Made by a program: the position numbers and the translations under genes. 44,555 nucleotides of DNA from Tautonia sociabilis (GTDB lineage Bacteria; Planctomycetota; Planctomycetia; Isosphaerales; Isosphaeraceae), in NCBI RefSeq assembly GCF_003977685.1, contig NZ_RYZH01000053.1:1-44555 (forward strand). The letters are read 5' to 3'. How positions within the stretch are numbered: the stretch's first letter is position 1; each line of letters begins with the position of its first letter. The notes under the pieces are model-generated. The model made no database searches. It had not been told where the DNA came from and saw only the letters and a list, made by a program, of their open reading frames with translations. This document shows positions 1 through 7,908 of the stretch, piece after piece.

Positions 1-275
1 CCTACCACAACTATTCGACGGAATCTTGCATTCCTCTGAAGGTTGCGACGCCGTAGCGTCGTCACGAGCCATCGCAGCGGCCAGAGAAGAACCGTACCGA
101 TAGCGAGGAGGCCCGTCAGCAGAAATACAGCTGCCGATCCGAGAAAGGCGAATCCCGCCCCGGGCCCAATGTAGGCATGCGCCTGACTCGGGACTAAGGC
201 GAGATAGAGGAGCAGCATCAGGCGGAGACAGATGACAAACCTCCGTTCCGGCCCGGCCCACGTTGCAACGCCCAT
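1..275 (-). CDS. Type I phosphodiesterase / alkaline-phosphatase-like protein, N-terminal part (cut by window edge)
   Basis: Reading leftward from an ATG at 275, the frame stays open for 91 codons to the window edge, so only the amino end is seen. It begins with a basic stretch and a hydrophobic segment (MLLLYLALVPSQAHA) that looks like a signal peptide or anchor. The motif AYIGPGAG follows, then a second hydrophobic helix (FAFLGSAAVFLLTGLLAIGTVLLWPL), a basic patch, and RFRRIVVVG. That layout is what I know from bacterial alkaline phosphatase family / type I phosphodiesterase-nucleotide pyrophosphatase proteins, where the last strand leads into the first metal-binding Asp. The next gene downstream in the same direction would lie outside the window; upstream lies another alkaline-phosphatase-superfamily enzyme. 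The catalytic residues are not in the window, so the family call rests on the amino end alone. Confidence 0.6.
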   Translation of the reverse strand, partial: MGVATWAGPERRFVICLRLMLLLYLALVPSQAHAYIGPGAGFAFLGSAAVFLLTGLLAIGTVLLWPLRWLVTTLRRRNLQRNARFRRIVVV

Positions 276-339
276 AAGCTCAATTCCGCTTGAACGGGGA
301 GGCTTCGTCCCCTCGGGAGTCCATCTCCGGATCCCCCAG

Positions 340-402
340 GTGTCCATGTAATTTCAATAAATTACAATTTATAATATACTATATTTAGTGAGACCATACT
401 TG
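340..402. promoter_or_regulatory. AT-rich island, probable promoter of the phosphodiesterase gene
   Basis: The stretch between the sulfatase stop and the phosphodiesterase start contains about 60 bp that are almost pure A/T (for example TTATAATATACTATAT near 369-384) in an otherwise G+C-rich window. It lies 65-125 bp upstream of the minus-strand ATG at 275. A promoter is the simplest reading. No specific -35/-10 pair can be fixed by eye. Confidence 0.35.
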
Positions 403-458
403 AAATTCGATCTTCGGGCAAACAATCGCTGCTCATACCCGTTGATCTCCGGAACCGG

Positions 459-1892
459 TCAGAGATAGCCGAGGGATCGGAGTTCTTCGAGTTGATCGCT
501 GGTCAGCGCTTCGCCGGCCTTGCCTTCCTCCTGCGACGTCCGATCGCGCAAGCCGTCGAGGATCGAATTCAACTCCGAGCGTAAGGCCTCCTCCTCCGGC
601 CCCGGGGCCTCGATTAGGTTCTCGGTCTCGCCCGGGTCGGCGCGGAGATCGTAGCGTTCATCCGCGGCATGGGCGTGATCAATCAGCTTGGCATCGACTG
701 TCTGGATTCCGTAGATGGGTCCTTCCTCCCAGGATCTACGAAGTCTCGCATCATCCTTCGGTCGGCGCTGGGAAAGCGAGTATCGCGGCAGGTCCTCGGG
801 ACTTGCTTCATCCTGTATCACGAGCTGCGAGAAGGAGACTCCACGCAGGAACGAGGGCAGCAGGCTCGTATCGAACCCGGCCAGCTCGGACAGCGTCGGG
901 AGGAGATCCACGGTCCTGATCAGGTCGTGGAGGCGAACCGCCTGGCCTCGCCAGCGATCGGAGTGGAAGAGGAGCGGGATCTGGAGCTGTTCCTCGTAGA
1001 GGAACTCCCCGTGACCCTCGTAGCGGTGATCGCCGAGGCCTTCGCCGTGATCCGAGGTGAACACCCAGAGCGTGTCCTTCCCCAGCCCCATCCGCTGGAC
1101 CGCGTCGTAGAACCGGCGAAGCTGATCGTCCACGTAGCGGATTCGCGCGTCATAGTTGTCGAGCACGCTGGTGAATTCCGCCGCACCGCCGAAGTGGTCC
1201 TCGGCGACGCTGCCGTGCCGGAGCGCGTGGGCCCGAATCTGCTCGGGATTGCCGCTATCCCGCATCTGCTCCACGTAGCGTTCCGGCAGCCGCCCGATCT
1301 TCTTCCACTGGTGCGGGTCGTAGAAGTGGAGCCAGAGGAAGAACTCGTCCTGCGTCCTGCCATTCTCCAGCCAGTGAATCGCCCGCGACACCTGGTCCTC
1401 TGCGGTCCGGAACCAGTACCTCCGGGAGAGCTCGGCCGCCTCGGAGTGGTCGGTTTCCGTGGGGAGCTGATCGAAGCCGACCTTCCCCTCGAGGAAGTTC
1501 ACCGCCGGGAGGGCGACCGTCTCGAGGCCGGTACGCTGCAGGACGGCCTGGAGCGTGAGGTGCTTGCGGTTGAGCCGGTCGTGGTTCCGCAGTACGCCGT
1601 GCTCGAACGGGTAGAGCGAAGTGAAGATCGTCGCGTGCGAGGGCGCCGTGTGAGAGATGGCCGAATAGGCGTTATCGAAGACCACGCCGGACCGTGCGAG
1701 CGACGCGAGGAAGGGAGCCGTGTCGCGGGGCCAGCCGTAGAACCCGAGATGGTCCCGGCGGAGGGTATCGATGGTGACGAAGATGATCCGTTCGAACGGT
1801 CGAGCCCGGCGCATCCTTGCGGAGTAGAAGAACGCCGCTGACGAGGACACGAAAACCAACAGGATCAGGAACGAGAGAAATCTCTCTTTCAT
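459..1892 (-). CDS. Membrane-anchored sulfatase-like hydrolase (arylsulfatase/alkaline phosphatase superfamily)
   Basis: The 477-aa product starts MKERFLSFLILLVFVSSSAAFFY, a short cytoplasmic tip and one hydrophobic helix, so the enzyme is probably anchored or exported. The ATG at 1892 is preferred over an upstream in-frame ATG at 1994, because the extra 34 residues are not conserved-looking and neither start has a clear ribosome binding site. Family hallmarks are the metal-binding strand IIFVTIDTLRRDHLG (Asp42), the nucleophile region SHTAPSHATIFTS, and FTSDHGEGLGDH near the carboxyl side. The usual sulfatase signature C/S-x-P-x-R reads T-A-P-S-H here (Thr82, His86). The formylglycine-forming Cys/Ser is therefore absent, and the protein may be a phosphodiesterase or phosphotransferase using Thr rather than a true sulfatase. 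The carboxyl end (LTSDQLEELRSLGYL) is a common sulfatase-family tail. Confidence 0.85.
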   Translation of the reverse strand: MKERFLSFLILLVFVSSSAAFFYSARMRRARPFERIIFVTIDTLRRDHLGFYGWPRDTAPFLASLARSGVVFDNAYSAISHTAPSHATIFTSLYPFEHGVLRNHDRLNRKHLTLQAVLQRTGLETVALPAVNFLEGKVGFDQLPTETDHSEAAELSRRYWFRTAEDQVSRAIHWLENGRTQDEFFLWLHFYDPHQWKKIGRLPERYVEQMRDSGNPEQIRAHALRHGSVAEDHFGGAAEFTSVLDNYDARIRYVDDQLRRFYDAVQRMGLGKDTLWVFTSDHGEGLGDHRYEGHGEFLYEEQLQIPLLFHSDRWRGQAVRLHDLIRTVDLLPTLSELAGFDTSLLPSFLRGVSFSQLVIQDEASPEDLPRYSLSQRRPKDDARLRRSWEEGPIYGIQTVDAKLIDHAHAADERYDLRADPGETENLIEAPGPEEEALRSELNSILDGLRDRTSQEEGKAGEALTSDQLEELRSLGYL

Positions 1893-2195
1893 CCACTTTT
1901 GGGAGAAAACAAGAAAAAATAGACTTCGAGAAACTAGCATTACAGCAAATGAATGGGAATAGACGTCGTGAGAACAATGGCCTCGAGGAGGCATCGGAGG
2001 ATTACTGCTTGGTGGATAGAAATATTATTCCGTGATGGGTACCGCCTCTGCCGCGATTCCATCCGCCGCATCTCTCGCCCGATACTTCTGAAACGCTCCG
2101 GCATACCTCGTCGCGTTCACCCCGCGCGCTTCGGGTTCGCGGTGACCGGCGGCGGGGCCGGAGGAGGCCGCTCACCACCGGGCGGGGCAGGGGGC
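1893..2195. other. Intergenic, no gene seen
   Basis: About 300 bp between the sulfatase start and the recombinase stop. The left part is relatively A/T-rich and probably holds the sulfatase promoter on the minus strand. The right part is G+C-rich and shows no convincing reading frame, hairpin or repeat. Confidence 0.4.
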
Positions 2196-3254
2196 TCAGA
2201 TCGGCACGTCGTGCGAGGCCCCTTCCTTCGTGCTCCGCCGCCGCTTGTCATAGATCTGCGTGGTCGTCACGTGCCGGTGCCCCAGCAGCTCCTTGACCTT
2301 GACGATGTCGACTCCGGCGTCCAGGAGCAGCGTCGCCGTGGTCGCCCGGAGCGAGTGCGGCGTGTAGACGCATCGCTTGACCTTCCGCACGGTCCCGTCC
2401 TCGGCGGGGATGTCCTCCTCACGCATGGAACCAGGTAGGCGGGAGAGATATCCCTGGAGCAGGGTGTACATCGTGACCAGGCCGATCGGCCGATCGCTCA
2501 GCTCCGGGCGGCGCGAGTTCCGCCGCGCCCGGAACAGCGGCCCCTTCTTCAGGTCCGCCTTCTGGATGTACTCGGCGATCGCCTCGGCCGCGGCGAAATG
2601 CAGGCCGATCCGGCGGTGCTTGTCGCCCTTCTCGCGGAGCGCGAGCGTCGCCTCGTCGCCGTCCTGGTGGAAGTCGGCGACCTTCAGGCGGCAGGCCGTC
2701 CCGATACGGATGCCGGAGTAGAGGAAGGTCTTGATGATGGCCCGGTCCCGCGCGTCGAGCACCGTGTCCTTGTTCGGCAGGCCCATGAGCTGCCGGGCCC
2801 GGGTCGCCGAGAGAGCCTTGGTCTCGTCGCGTGGGTCGGAGGAGCCGCGGGGGATGAACTGGGCGTGGGCCGGGTTGGGGACGGTGATCGGCAGCCGGAA
2901 CTCGGAGGCGACACCCTGGAGGTACTTGTAGAAGCTCGAGAGCGAGGCGATGCGGCGGTTGATGGTCTTGGGGGCCTTGTCGTCGGCGAGCATGAGGTCG
3001 CGGAAGGCCTGGACCTCGGCGACGGTGACCGTGAACAGCCGGGTCGATTCCTCGGGCCACCGGATCCCGAGACACTCGACGAAGGCCATCACGTCCCGGC
3101 GGTAGGCCCGCTGGGTGTGCTTGGACGACCGGCGGGTGACCCAGCGCTCGAAGATCTCGGCGACCGAGGCATAGAAGCTCCGGACCTGGCGCTCGATCGC
3201 GGGGGTCGCGCGGCCGAGCAGGACCGGCGGTAAATCCGCGCCCGTCTCCGCGTC
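2196..3254 (-). CDS. Tyrosine recombinase/integrase 1, 5' end interrupted at the transposon left end
   Basis: The frame encodes about 350 residues of a phage-integrase-type recombinase. A SAM-like core-binding domain (YASVAEIFERWV...KHTQRAYRRDVMAFVE) is followed by a catalytic domain with all active residues visible: Arg in YSGIRIGTACRL, Lys in EKGDKHRR, HSLR in PHSLRATTATLLL, His in LLGHRHVTTTQIY, and the Tyr nucleophile in that last motif. There is no ATG or GTG in frame between the transposon end (3255) and the core-binding domain. The open frame continues into the transposon terminal repeat, which would encode LPSNLT. I infer that the transposon end replaced or displaced the natural start. 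The gene may now use a GTG inside the transposon (near 3344) or be inactive. It is not an obvious duplicate of the recombinase at 5793-6851. Confidence 0.8.
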   Translation of the reverse strand, partial: DAETGADLPPVLLGRATPAIERQVRSFYASVAEIFERWVTRRSSKHTQRAYRRDVMAFVECLGIRWPEESTRLFTVTVAEVQAFRDLMLADDKAPKTINRRIASLSSFYKYLQGVASEFRLPITVPNPAHAQFIPRGSSDPRDETKALSATRARQLMGLPNKDTVLDARDRAIIKTFLYSGIRIGTACRLKVADFHQDGDEATLALREKGDKHRRIGLHFAAAEAIAEYIQKADLKKGPLFRARRNSRRPELSDRPIGLVTMYTLLQGYLSRLPGSMREEDIPAEDGTVRKVKRCVYTPHSLRATTATLLLDAGVDIVKVKELLGHRHVTTTQIYDKRRRSTKEGASHDVPI

Positions 3255-3307
3255 TGTTAAGTTTGACGGTAACTGGCGTGGTTCTTCTGGAGCTATTCGG
3301 CGCGATC
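3255..3307 (+). repeat. Transposon left terminal inverted repeat
   Basis: Begins TGTTAAGTTTGACGGTAA. The complement of 15534-15586 matches it at 41 of 53 positions, with the first 18 identical and shared blocks TGGC, GGTT and GCTAT further in. The right copy contains a second CGTCAAA motif 24 bp inside the first; the left copy lacks it. Confidence 0.85.
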
Positions 3308-3343
3308 GTCCGATAAACGATTCCAGTATCCGACAATACACTT

Positions 3344-3364
3344 GGCTCCCCGGTCCGGGGAGCC
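3344..3364. promoter_or_regulatory. Hairpin/palindrome upstream of the transposase
   Basis: GGCTCCCC, a 5-nt centre GGTCC, then GGGGAGCC form a perfect 8-bp-arm palindrome 20 bp before the transposase ATG at 3384. It could be an operator for transposase autoregulation or a structure shielding the start from read-in transcription. Confidence 0.5.
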
Positions 3365-3383
3365 GCAGGGATCGTCTCCGGTC

Positions 3384-4853
3384 ATGTCGCAGCCGCCGCT
3401 CAGCGGCCTCTCCGAGGCCGAGCGTACCCTGGCCTTCGAGCGTTTTGAACTCCTCCGTCCCCATCTGGAAGAGGGGGTTCCCCTGGCTCGTGTGGCCCGG
3501 GAGCAGGGCCTCGCCCTGCGGACCGCCACCCGCTGGGCCGGGCAATATCGCCGCGAGGGTCTCGCCGGGCTGGCCCGCAAGGGGCGGAGCGACCGGGGCA
3601 AGCGGCGTCTGTCCGACACGCTGCGTCAGGCCATCGAGGGCCTGGCCCTGAGCAAGCCGCCGCTGTCCGTGGCGACCATCCACCGCCGGGCCATCGCCCT
3701 CGCCGAACGGCTTGGCGAGATCCCACCGACCTATTATGCCGTCTCTGCCACGGTGCTCGCGCTGGATCCGGCCCTGATGACCCTGGCCCACGAGGGGTCG
3801 AAGGCCTACGCCGACGCCTTCGACCTGGTCTATCGTCACGAGGCGACCGGTCCCAACGCCGTCTGGCAGGCCGATCATACGGAACTCGACATCCTGCTGA
3901 AAGACGGGCAGGGGGGGACCGGGAAGCCGTGGCTGACGGTCATCCTCGACGACTACAGCCGGGCCGTGGCCGGCTACGCGCTGTTCTTCGGCAGCCCCTC
4001 GGCGATCCAGACGGCCCTGGCCCTGCGGCAGGCGATCTGGCGCAAGGGCCGACCGGGCTGGCAGGTCTGCGGCATCCCCGAGGTCCTCTACTCGGACCAC
4101 GGCAGCGACTTCACGTCCCGGCACCTCGAGCAGGTGGCCGCCGACCTGAAGATCCGCCTGGTCAATTCCGGGGTCGGGCGGCCCCGCGGCCGGGGGAAGA
4201 TCGAGCGGTTCTTCGAGAGCGTCTCCCAGGTGCTCCTCCCGCGGCTTCCCGGCTATGCACCCGCCGGGACCGCCCCGGAGGCCAGGCTGACGCTGGGCGA
4301 CCTGGCCGCCGAGTTGGAGCCGTTCCTGGTCGATCGGTACCACCACGAACGCCACGTGACGACCGGATGCACGCCGCACGAACGATGGGCCTCCGGCGGG
4401 TTCCTGCCGCGGATGCCCGAGTCGCTGGAGCAGCTCGACCTGCTGCTGCTGACGGTCCCGAAGACGCGGCGGGTCCACCGCGACGGCATCCGGTTCTCGG
4501 GGCTGCGGTACATCGACCCGAACCTGGCGGCCTACGTGGGGGAGGAGGTCCTGCTGCGGTACGACCCGCTCGACGTGGCGGAGGTCCGGGTCTTCCACGA
4601 GGGCCGGTTCGTCTGCCGGGCGGTCTGCCAGGAGCTGGCCGGGGAGACGGTGCCGCTGCGCGAGGTCATCCGGGCCCGGGATCGCCGTCGTCGCGAGCTG
4701 CGTCAGACGATCCGGGATCGGCTGAAGGTGATGGAGTCCTTGCTGGAGGTCCGCCGTGGCGACGCGACCGGGCAAGCGACCGGCGACGCCCCCGAGGACT
4801 CCCCGCCACCGCGACGGCCGGGGGGGACGCTCAAGCGGTACGCCGATGACTGA
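3384..4853 (+). CDS. TniA/TnsB-type DDE transposase
   Basis: The 489-aa protein would cut and join the transposon ends. An amino-terminal helix-turn-helix (GVPLARVAREQGLALRTATRWAGQYRREG, about residues 31-60) is followed by an integrase catalytic core with Asp164 (WQADHTELD), Asp238 (VLYSDHGSDF) and Glu274 (GRGKIERFFESV). The last two are spaced as DD35E. A Mu-transposase carboxyl-terminal beta domain then runs about 390-440 (GLRYIDPNLAAYVGEEVLLRY). Length fits TniA/TnsB rather than IS481. The frame is open upstream to a TTG at 3342, but ATG 3384 is preferred since the earlier codons fall in the hairpin. The stop overlaps the ATPase start by 8 bp (ATGACTGA), so the two are translationally coupled. 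Confidence 0.9.
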   Translation: MSQPPLSGLSEAERTLAFERFELLRPHLEEGVPLARVAREQGLALRTATRWAGQYRREGLAGLARKGRSDRGKRRLSDTLRQAIEGLALSKPPLSVATIHRRAIALAERLGEIPPTYYAVSATVLALDPALMTLAHEGSKAYADAFDLVYRHEATGPNAVWQADHTELDILLKDGQGGTGKPWLTVILDDYSRAVAGYALFFGSPSAIQTALALRQAIWRKGRPGWQVCGIPEVLYSDHGSDFTSRHLEQVAADLKIRLVNSGVGRPRGRGKIERFFESVSQVLLPRLPGYAPAGTAPEARLTLGDLAAELEPFLVDRYHHERHVTTGCTPHERWASGGFLPRMPESLEQLDLLLLTVPKTRRVHRDGIRFSGLRYIDPNLAAYVGEEVLLRYDPLDVAEVRVFHEGRFVCRAVCQELAGETVPLREVIRARDRRRRELRQTIRDRLKVMESLLEVRRGDATGQATGDAPEDSPPPRRPGGTLKRYADD

Positions 4854-5784
4854 CGCGACGGTCGCCGCCTTCGTCGAGACGCGGGAGTATCGCCGGTTCC
4901 GCGAGTTCTGCGACGCCTGTCGCCGGTATCGGTACATCGGGCTCTGCCACGGGCCGCCCGGGGTGGGCAAGACGCTCTCGGCCCGCCGCTACGGCGACTG
5001 GGACCGGGTCGAGGCGACCGAGCCGTATGCCGATTCCGGCGACTTCCGGTGCGACGACGTGCCGGGCAACGGGTGCGTCTTCTACACCGCGACGGTCGTC
5101 AATTCCCCGGGGCAGATCCAGGGCGGCGTGTTCCAGTTGCGGCAGCGGATGCGCGAGCTGGTCCGCCAGGCCATCCGCACGGAGTCGGCCCCGGTGATCG
5201 CCGCGGCCCAGCGGAGGCTGGAGAAGGCGCGCGACGACTATCTCGTGAAGCACGACTGGTTCGCGGGCAAACCGGCCCGCCTGGAGCGGGCCGAGGCCGC
5301 GGTCGCCAGGGCGATCCTCGATCGCGCCAAACGTGACCACCAAGCTGTTGATCCGACCGAGCTGCTGCTCGTCGACGAGGTGGACCGGATCCGGATGGCG
5401 GGCCTGGAGCAGCTCCGCGCGATCTTCGACGACGGGGGGATCGGCCTGGTGCTGATCGGCATGCCGGGGCTGGAACGTCGGCTGGCGCGGTATGCCCAGC
5501 TCTACTCGCGGATCGGGTTCATCCACGAGTTCCGCCCGCTGGGTGCGCCGGAGGTGCGCGAGCTGCTGGGGGGCTGGCGGCCGCCCGGGGCGACGCTGCC
5601 CGACGACCTGCTGGCCGACGCCGAGGCGGTGGCGACGATCATCCGGATCACCGGGGGGAACTTCCGGCTGCTGGATCGGCTGCTGACGCAGGTGGCCCGG
5701 ATCCTGGAGATCAACGCCCTAGATTCGGTGACCCGGGAGGTGGTCGAGGCGGCGCGCGAGGTCCTGGTCATCGGCGCGGCGTGA
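4846..5784 (+). CDS. TniB/MuB-type AAA+ transposition ATPase
   Basis: A 312-aa AAA+ protein with Walker A GPPGVGKT (residues 36-43) and Walker B LLLVDEVD about two thirds along, followed by a sensor region LVLIGMPGLERRL. This is the pattern of TniB, TnsC-like and MuB proteins that bind target DNA and activate the DDE transposase. Start ATG 4846 overlaps the transposase stop. A charged insertion (AAAQRRLEKARDDYLVKHDWF) lies between Walker A and Walker B. No tniQ-like gene follows. The next gene is convergent, with only 8 bp between stops, so this ends the transposition operon. Confidence 0.88.
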   Translation: MTDATVAAFVETREYRRFREFCDACRRYRYIGLCHGPPGVGKTLSARRYGDWDRVEATEPYADSGDFRCDDVPGNGCVFYTATVVNSPGQIQGGVFQLRQRMRELVRQAIRTESAPVIAAAQRRLEKARDDYLVKHDWFAGKPARLERAEAAVARAILDRAKRDHQAVDPTELLLVDEVDRIRMAGLEQLRAIFDDGGIGLVLIGMPGLERRLARYAQLYSRIGFIHEFRPLGAPEVRELLGGWRPPGATLPDDLLADAEAVATIIRITGGNFRLLDRLLTQVARILEINALDSVTREVVEAAREVLVIGAA

Positions 5785-5792
5785 CCCCGGAC

Positions 5793-6851
5793 TCAGAGCG
5801 AGATCCGCTCGACGATGTTGCGGGTGACCTCCTTGTCGGTCCGGTTGTAGAGGTCGGTCGTGCGGGCGTCGGCATGCCCGAGCAGGTACTGGACCTGCTC
5901 GCGGGCGACGTCCTGCCGCAGCAGGTTCGTGGCGGTGGTGGCGCGGAAGCTGTGGCAGCAGAAGGTCCCCTCGGGCAGCCCGGCGGCCTTGAGCCGCCGC
6001 TTGACGATCCGGAGCAGGTCGTTGCCCGTCAGGCCCCGGTCGGGGGAGAGCCTGCGGGCGCGGCCGCGGGCCGAGCGGAACAGGGGGGCCTTGCCGGGGC
6101 TTCCCGCGAGGTTCGCGACCCGGAGGTAGGTCTCCATCTGCTGCTGGAGGTCATGGCGGGCGGGGACGAGGTGGACCTTGCCGCCTTTTTCCCCGAAATG
6201 GAACCACCACTGGGTGCCGTCGGAGTAGTAGTCCTCGATGCGGAGCTTGGCGACGGCCCCGGCGCGGGCGGCGGTGTAGGCGAGCACCATGAGGATCGTC
6301 TTGTCGCGGAGGCCGAGGATGTCGTCGGTCTTGATGGACTTGAAGAGCGCCCGGACCTGCTTGTCGTCGAAGGCGGGGGTCTGGCCCTCGTGGGCGACGT
6401 GCTTTGGGCCGCGGACCGAGGCGGCCGGATTGAGGACGACGCCGTGGTACATCTGCTGGTTGTCGAAGAAGTGCCGCAAGGCGGCCAGGTGCTGTTTCTT
6501 CGAGGGGGCCGCCAGCGGATGACCGGCCTGGTCGATGAGGTGATGTTCGAGGTAGTCGCCGATCAGGAAGGACGTGACCTGCCGGAGTTCGATCCGGCGC
6601 TCCTGGCAGAATCCGAGGAACCGGTCCACGGCGCGCCTGTAGGCCTTCCTGGTATTCGGGTTGGAGATCTTCGCCTTGAAGAAATCGGCATAGGCGTACT
6701 CGGCGTTGGGACCGGCATCCTTGACAATTTCGGGCGCGGCGACGGCGCGGCGGAGCCGCTCCAGGTCGGCGTGGACGACCAGCTCATGCCCGTCGCCATT
6801 TGGGCCGGCCGTGGCCGGCAATACCTCGATCTCGCCCCTGGTCTCGTCCAT
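5793..6851 (-). CDS. Tyrosine recombinase 2 (probable cointegrate resolvase of the transposon)
   Basis: A 352-aa integrase-family recombinase. The core-binding domain (AYADFFKAKISNPNTRKAYRRAVDRFLGF) precedes a catalytic domain with Arg in YTAARAGAVAKLR, Lys in GEKGGKVHLVP, CHSFR, His in LLGHADARTTDLY and the Tyr nucleophile in that motif, so it should be active. ATG 6851 (MDETRGEIEVL) is chosen because a G-rich ribosome binding site lies just upstream; the open frame beyond it crosses a palindrome. It occupies the place held by the serine resolvase TniR in Tn5053-like elements. A 12-6-12 palindrome 25 bp upstream is the likely crossover site. Role inferred from position. Confidence 0.85.
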   Translation of the reverse strand: MDETRGEIEVLPATAGPNGDGHELVVHADLERLRRAVAAPEIVKDAGPNAEYAYADFFKAKISNPNTRKAYRRAVDRFLGFCQERRIELRQVTSFLIGDYLEHHLIDQAGHPLAAPSKKQHLAALRHFFDNQQMYHGVVLNPAASVRGPKHVAHEGQTPAFDDKQVRALFKSIKTDDILGLRDKTILMVLAYTAARAGAVAKLRIEDYYSDGTQWWFHFGEKGGKVHLVPARHDLQQQMETYLRVANLAGSPGKAPLFRSARGRARRLSPDRGLTGNDLLRIVKRRLKAAGLPEGTFCCHSFRATTATNLLRQDVAREQVQYLLGHADARTTDLYNRTDKEVTRNIVERISL

Positions 6852-6876
6852 GACACCCCCCTGCCCCGGATTCTTC

Positions 6877-6906
6877 CATGCCGAATAATGTCCTTTATTC
6901 GGCATG
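6877..6906. other. Candidate tyrosine-recombinase core (resolution) site
   Basis: Perfect 12-bp inverted arms CATGCCGAATAA and TTATTCGGCATG flank a 6-bp asymmetric spacer TGTCCT. Arms of 11-13 bp around 6-8 bp are the standard geometry of tyrosine recombinase crossover sites such as dif or lox. It sits 25 bp upstream of the recombinase start and could double as an operator. Confidence 0.6.
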
Positions 6907-7220
6907 GGCGCAAGCGAAAATTGAGGGCAGGGGCTGGCTGCCAACGGCCTCGATCCCGACCCACCGCGAGCCCGGTCGCCGGGCCGAACCCGTGCGTCGG
7001 CCCCATCCTTCGTCATCCGGGGAACCCGCATGGCCGCCACGGTTGGCGGGATCGCCGATGAGATGCGCGACCTGAAAGGCCTCACGAGCGCCGCGTCTCG
7101 GTATGAAGCGTTTCTAATGATCTTTTAAGGTGACCGGCCCGGCGTCACGCGGACAATAGAATCGCGGTCGGTCATCCGCCGCGGCCCCCAGCCCCAAACC
7201 TACGGCGAGATGACGCGACC
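6907..7220. other. Intergenic region between recombinase and cargo; no gene seen
   Basis: Divergent spacer of about 310 bp. It contains the 20-bp element at 7115-7134 that is repeated before the glutamate-cysteine-ligase gene. Nothing else is convincing. Confidence 0.5.
7115..7134 (+). promoter_or_regulatory. Candidate response-regulator box, copy 1
   Basis: TAATGATCTTTTAAGGTGAC matches 17 of 20 positions of TAATGATCATTTAAGCTGAC at 11128-11147. Copy 1 lies 86 bp upstream of the operon that encodes the OmpR-type regulator, copy 2 lies 94 bp upstream of the next operon. Both are A/T-rich islands. I infer a binding site for the regulator at 7909-8586. Confidence 0.5.
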
Positions 7221-7898
7221 ATGGACACCAATGGTGAACTCGCCAGGAGGATCTCGAGCCTCGAGCGAGCGAACCACCGCCTGGCCGCCTTGCTCGCCGC
7301 GCTCGCCGTCGGAGTGTGCCTGGCATTCGTCCTGGGGGCCGGCACCGCCCGGCCGGAGACCCTCGAGGCCCGACGCCTGGTGCTCCGCGACCGCGAGGGG
7401 CGCATCCGGGTCGAGTTGGGCGCCGAGCTGACCGGGTCGTGCCTCTCCCTCCTGGACGATCGCGGTCGGCGACGCATCCGACTCCGTGCGATGGACGACG
7501 GCACCGCGGTCCTCAGGATTGAGGCGGGCACGCTCGGGGAGGACACGCGGCGTGTGGTCGATCTCAAAGTCCCTCCCGATGGGTGGTCGTCGCTCACCTT
7601 CGCCGATGCCCGCGGCACGGAGCGGCTGGCACTGGGCCTCGGATACGACGGCGAGCCGAGGCTGAGGATGTACACGGAGAACGGGCGGTCGCGCGTGGTC
7701 CTCGGCTCGGACAGGTCTGGGAGGGCCGATCTCGTCATCCACGACGAGGCGGGTGCGCAACGCGCCGTCGTACGGTCCGCGCCCGGTGGGGCCGCGAGCT
7801 TGGAGCTACTCGGCGGGGACGGGACCACCACCTTCATCGCCCCGCCCCCTGCCCCGACCGCGGCGGGTGGCGCGGCCGACGGCCGGGACGGGCCCTGA
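7221..7898 (+). CDS. Membrane-anchored protein with beta-strand repeats, unknown function
   Basis: A 225-aa protein with a short charged amino end containing a possible coiled coil (ELARRISSLERANHR), one transmembrane helix (LAALLAALAVGVCLAFVLGAG) and an exported domain. That domain is made of degenerate strand repeats of the type LVLRDREGRIRVELG, ..LLDDRGRRRIRLR, ..VLGSDRSGRADLVI. The tail is Pro/Ala-rich. I do not recognise a named family. It is the first gene of the two-component operon, 10 bp before the regulator, so it may sense or transmit an envelope signal. That role is inference from position only. Confidence 0.75.
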   Translation: MDTNGELARRISSLERANHRLAALLAALAVGVCLAFVLGAGTARPETLEARRLVLRDREGRIRVELGAELTGSCLSLLDDRGRRRIRLRAMDDGTAVLRIEAGTLGEDTRRVVDLKVPPDGWSSLTFADARGTERLALGLGYDGEPRLRMYTENGRSRVVLGSDRSGRADLVIHDEAGAQRAVVRSAPGGAASLELLGGDGTTTFIAPPPAPTAAGGAADGRDGP

Positions 7899-7908
7899 GG
7901 AGGATCGC

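Noticed and set aside
3255..4970. Upstream part of a 924-codon minus-strand open frame continuous with recombinase 1
   Set aside because: It lies opposite the well-supported transposase, has no family resemblance and is Pro/Arg/Gly-rich, as expected of an antisense frame in G+C-rich DNA. Only the part left of 3255 is kept.
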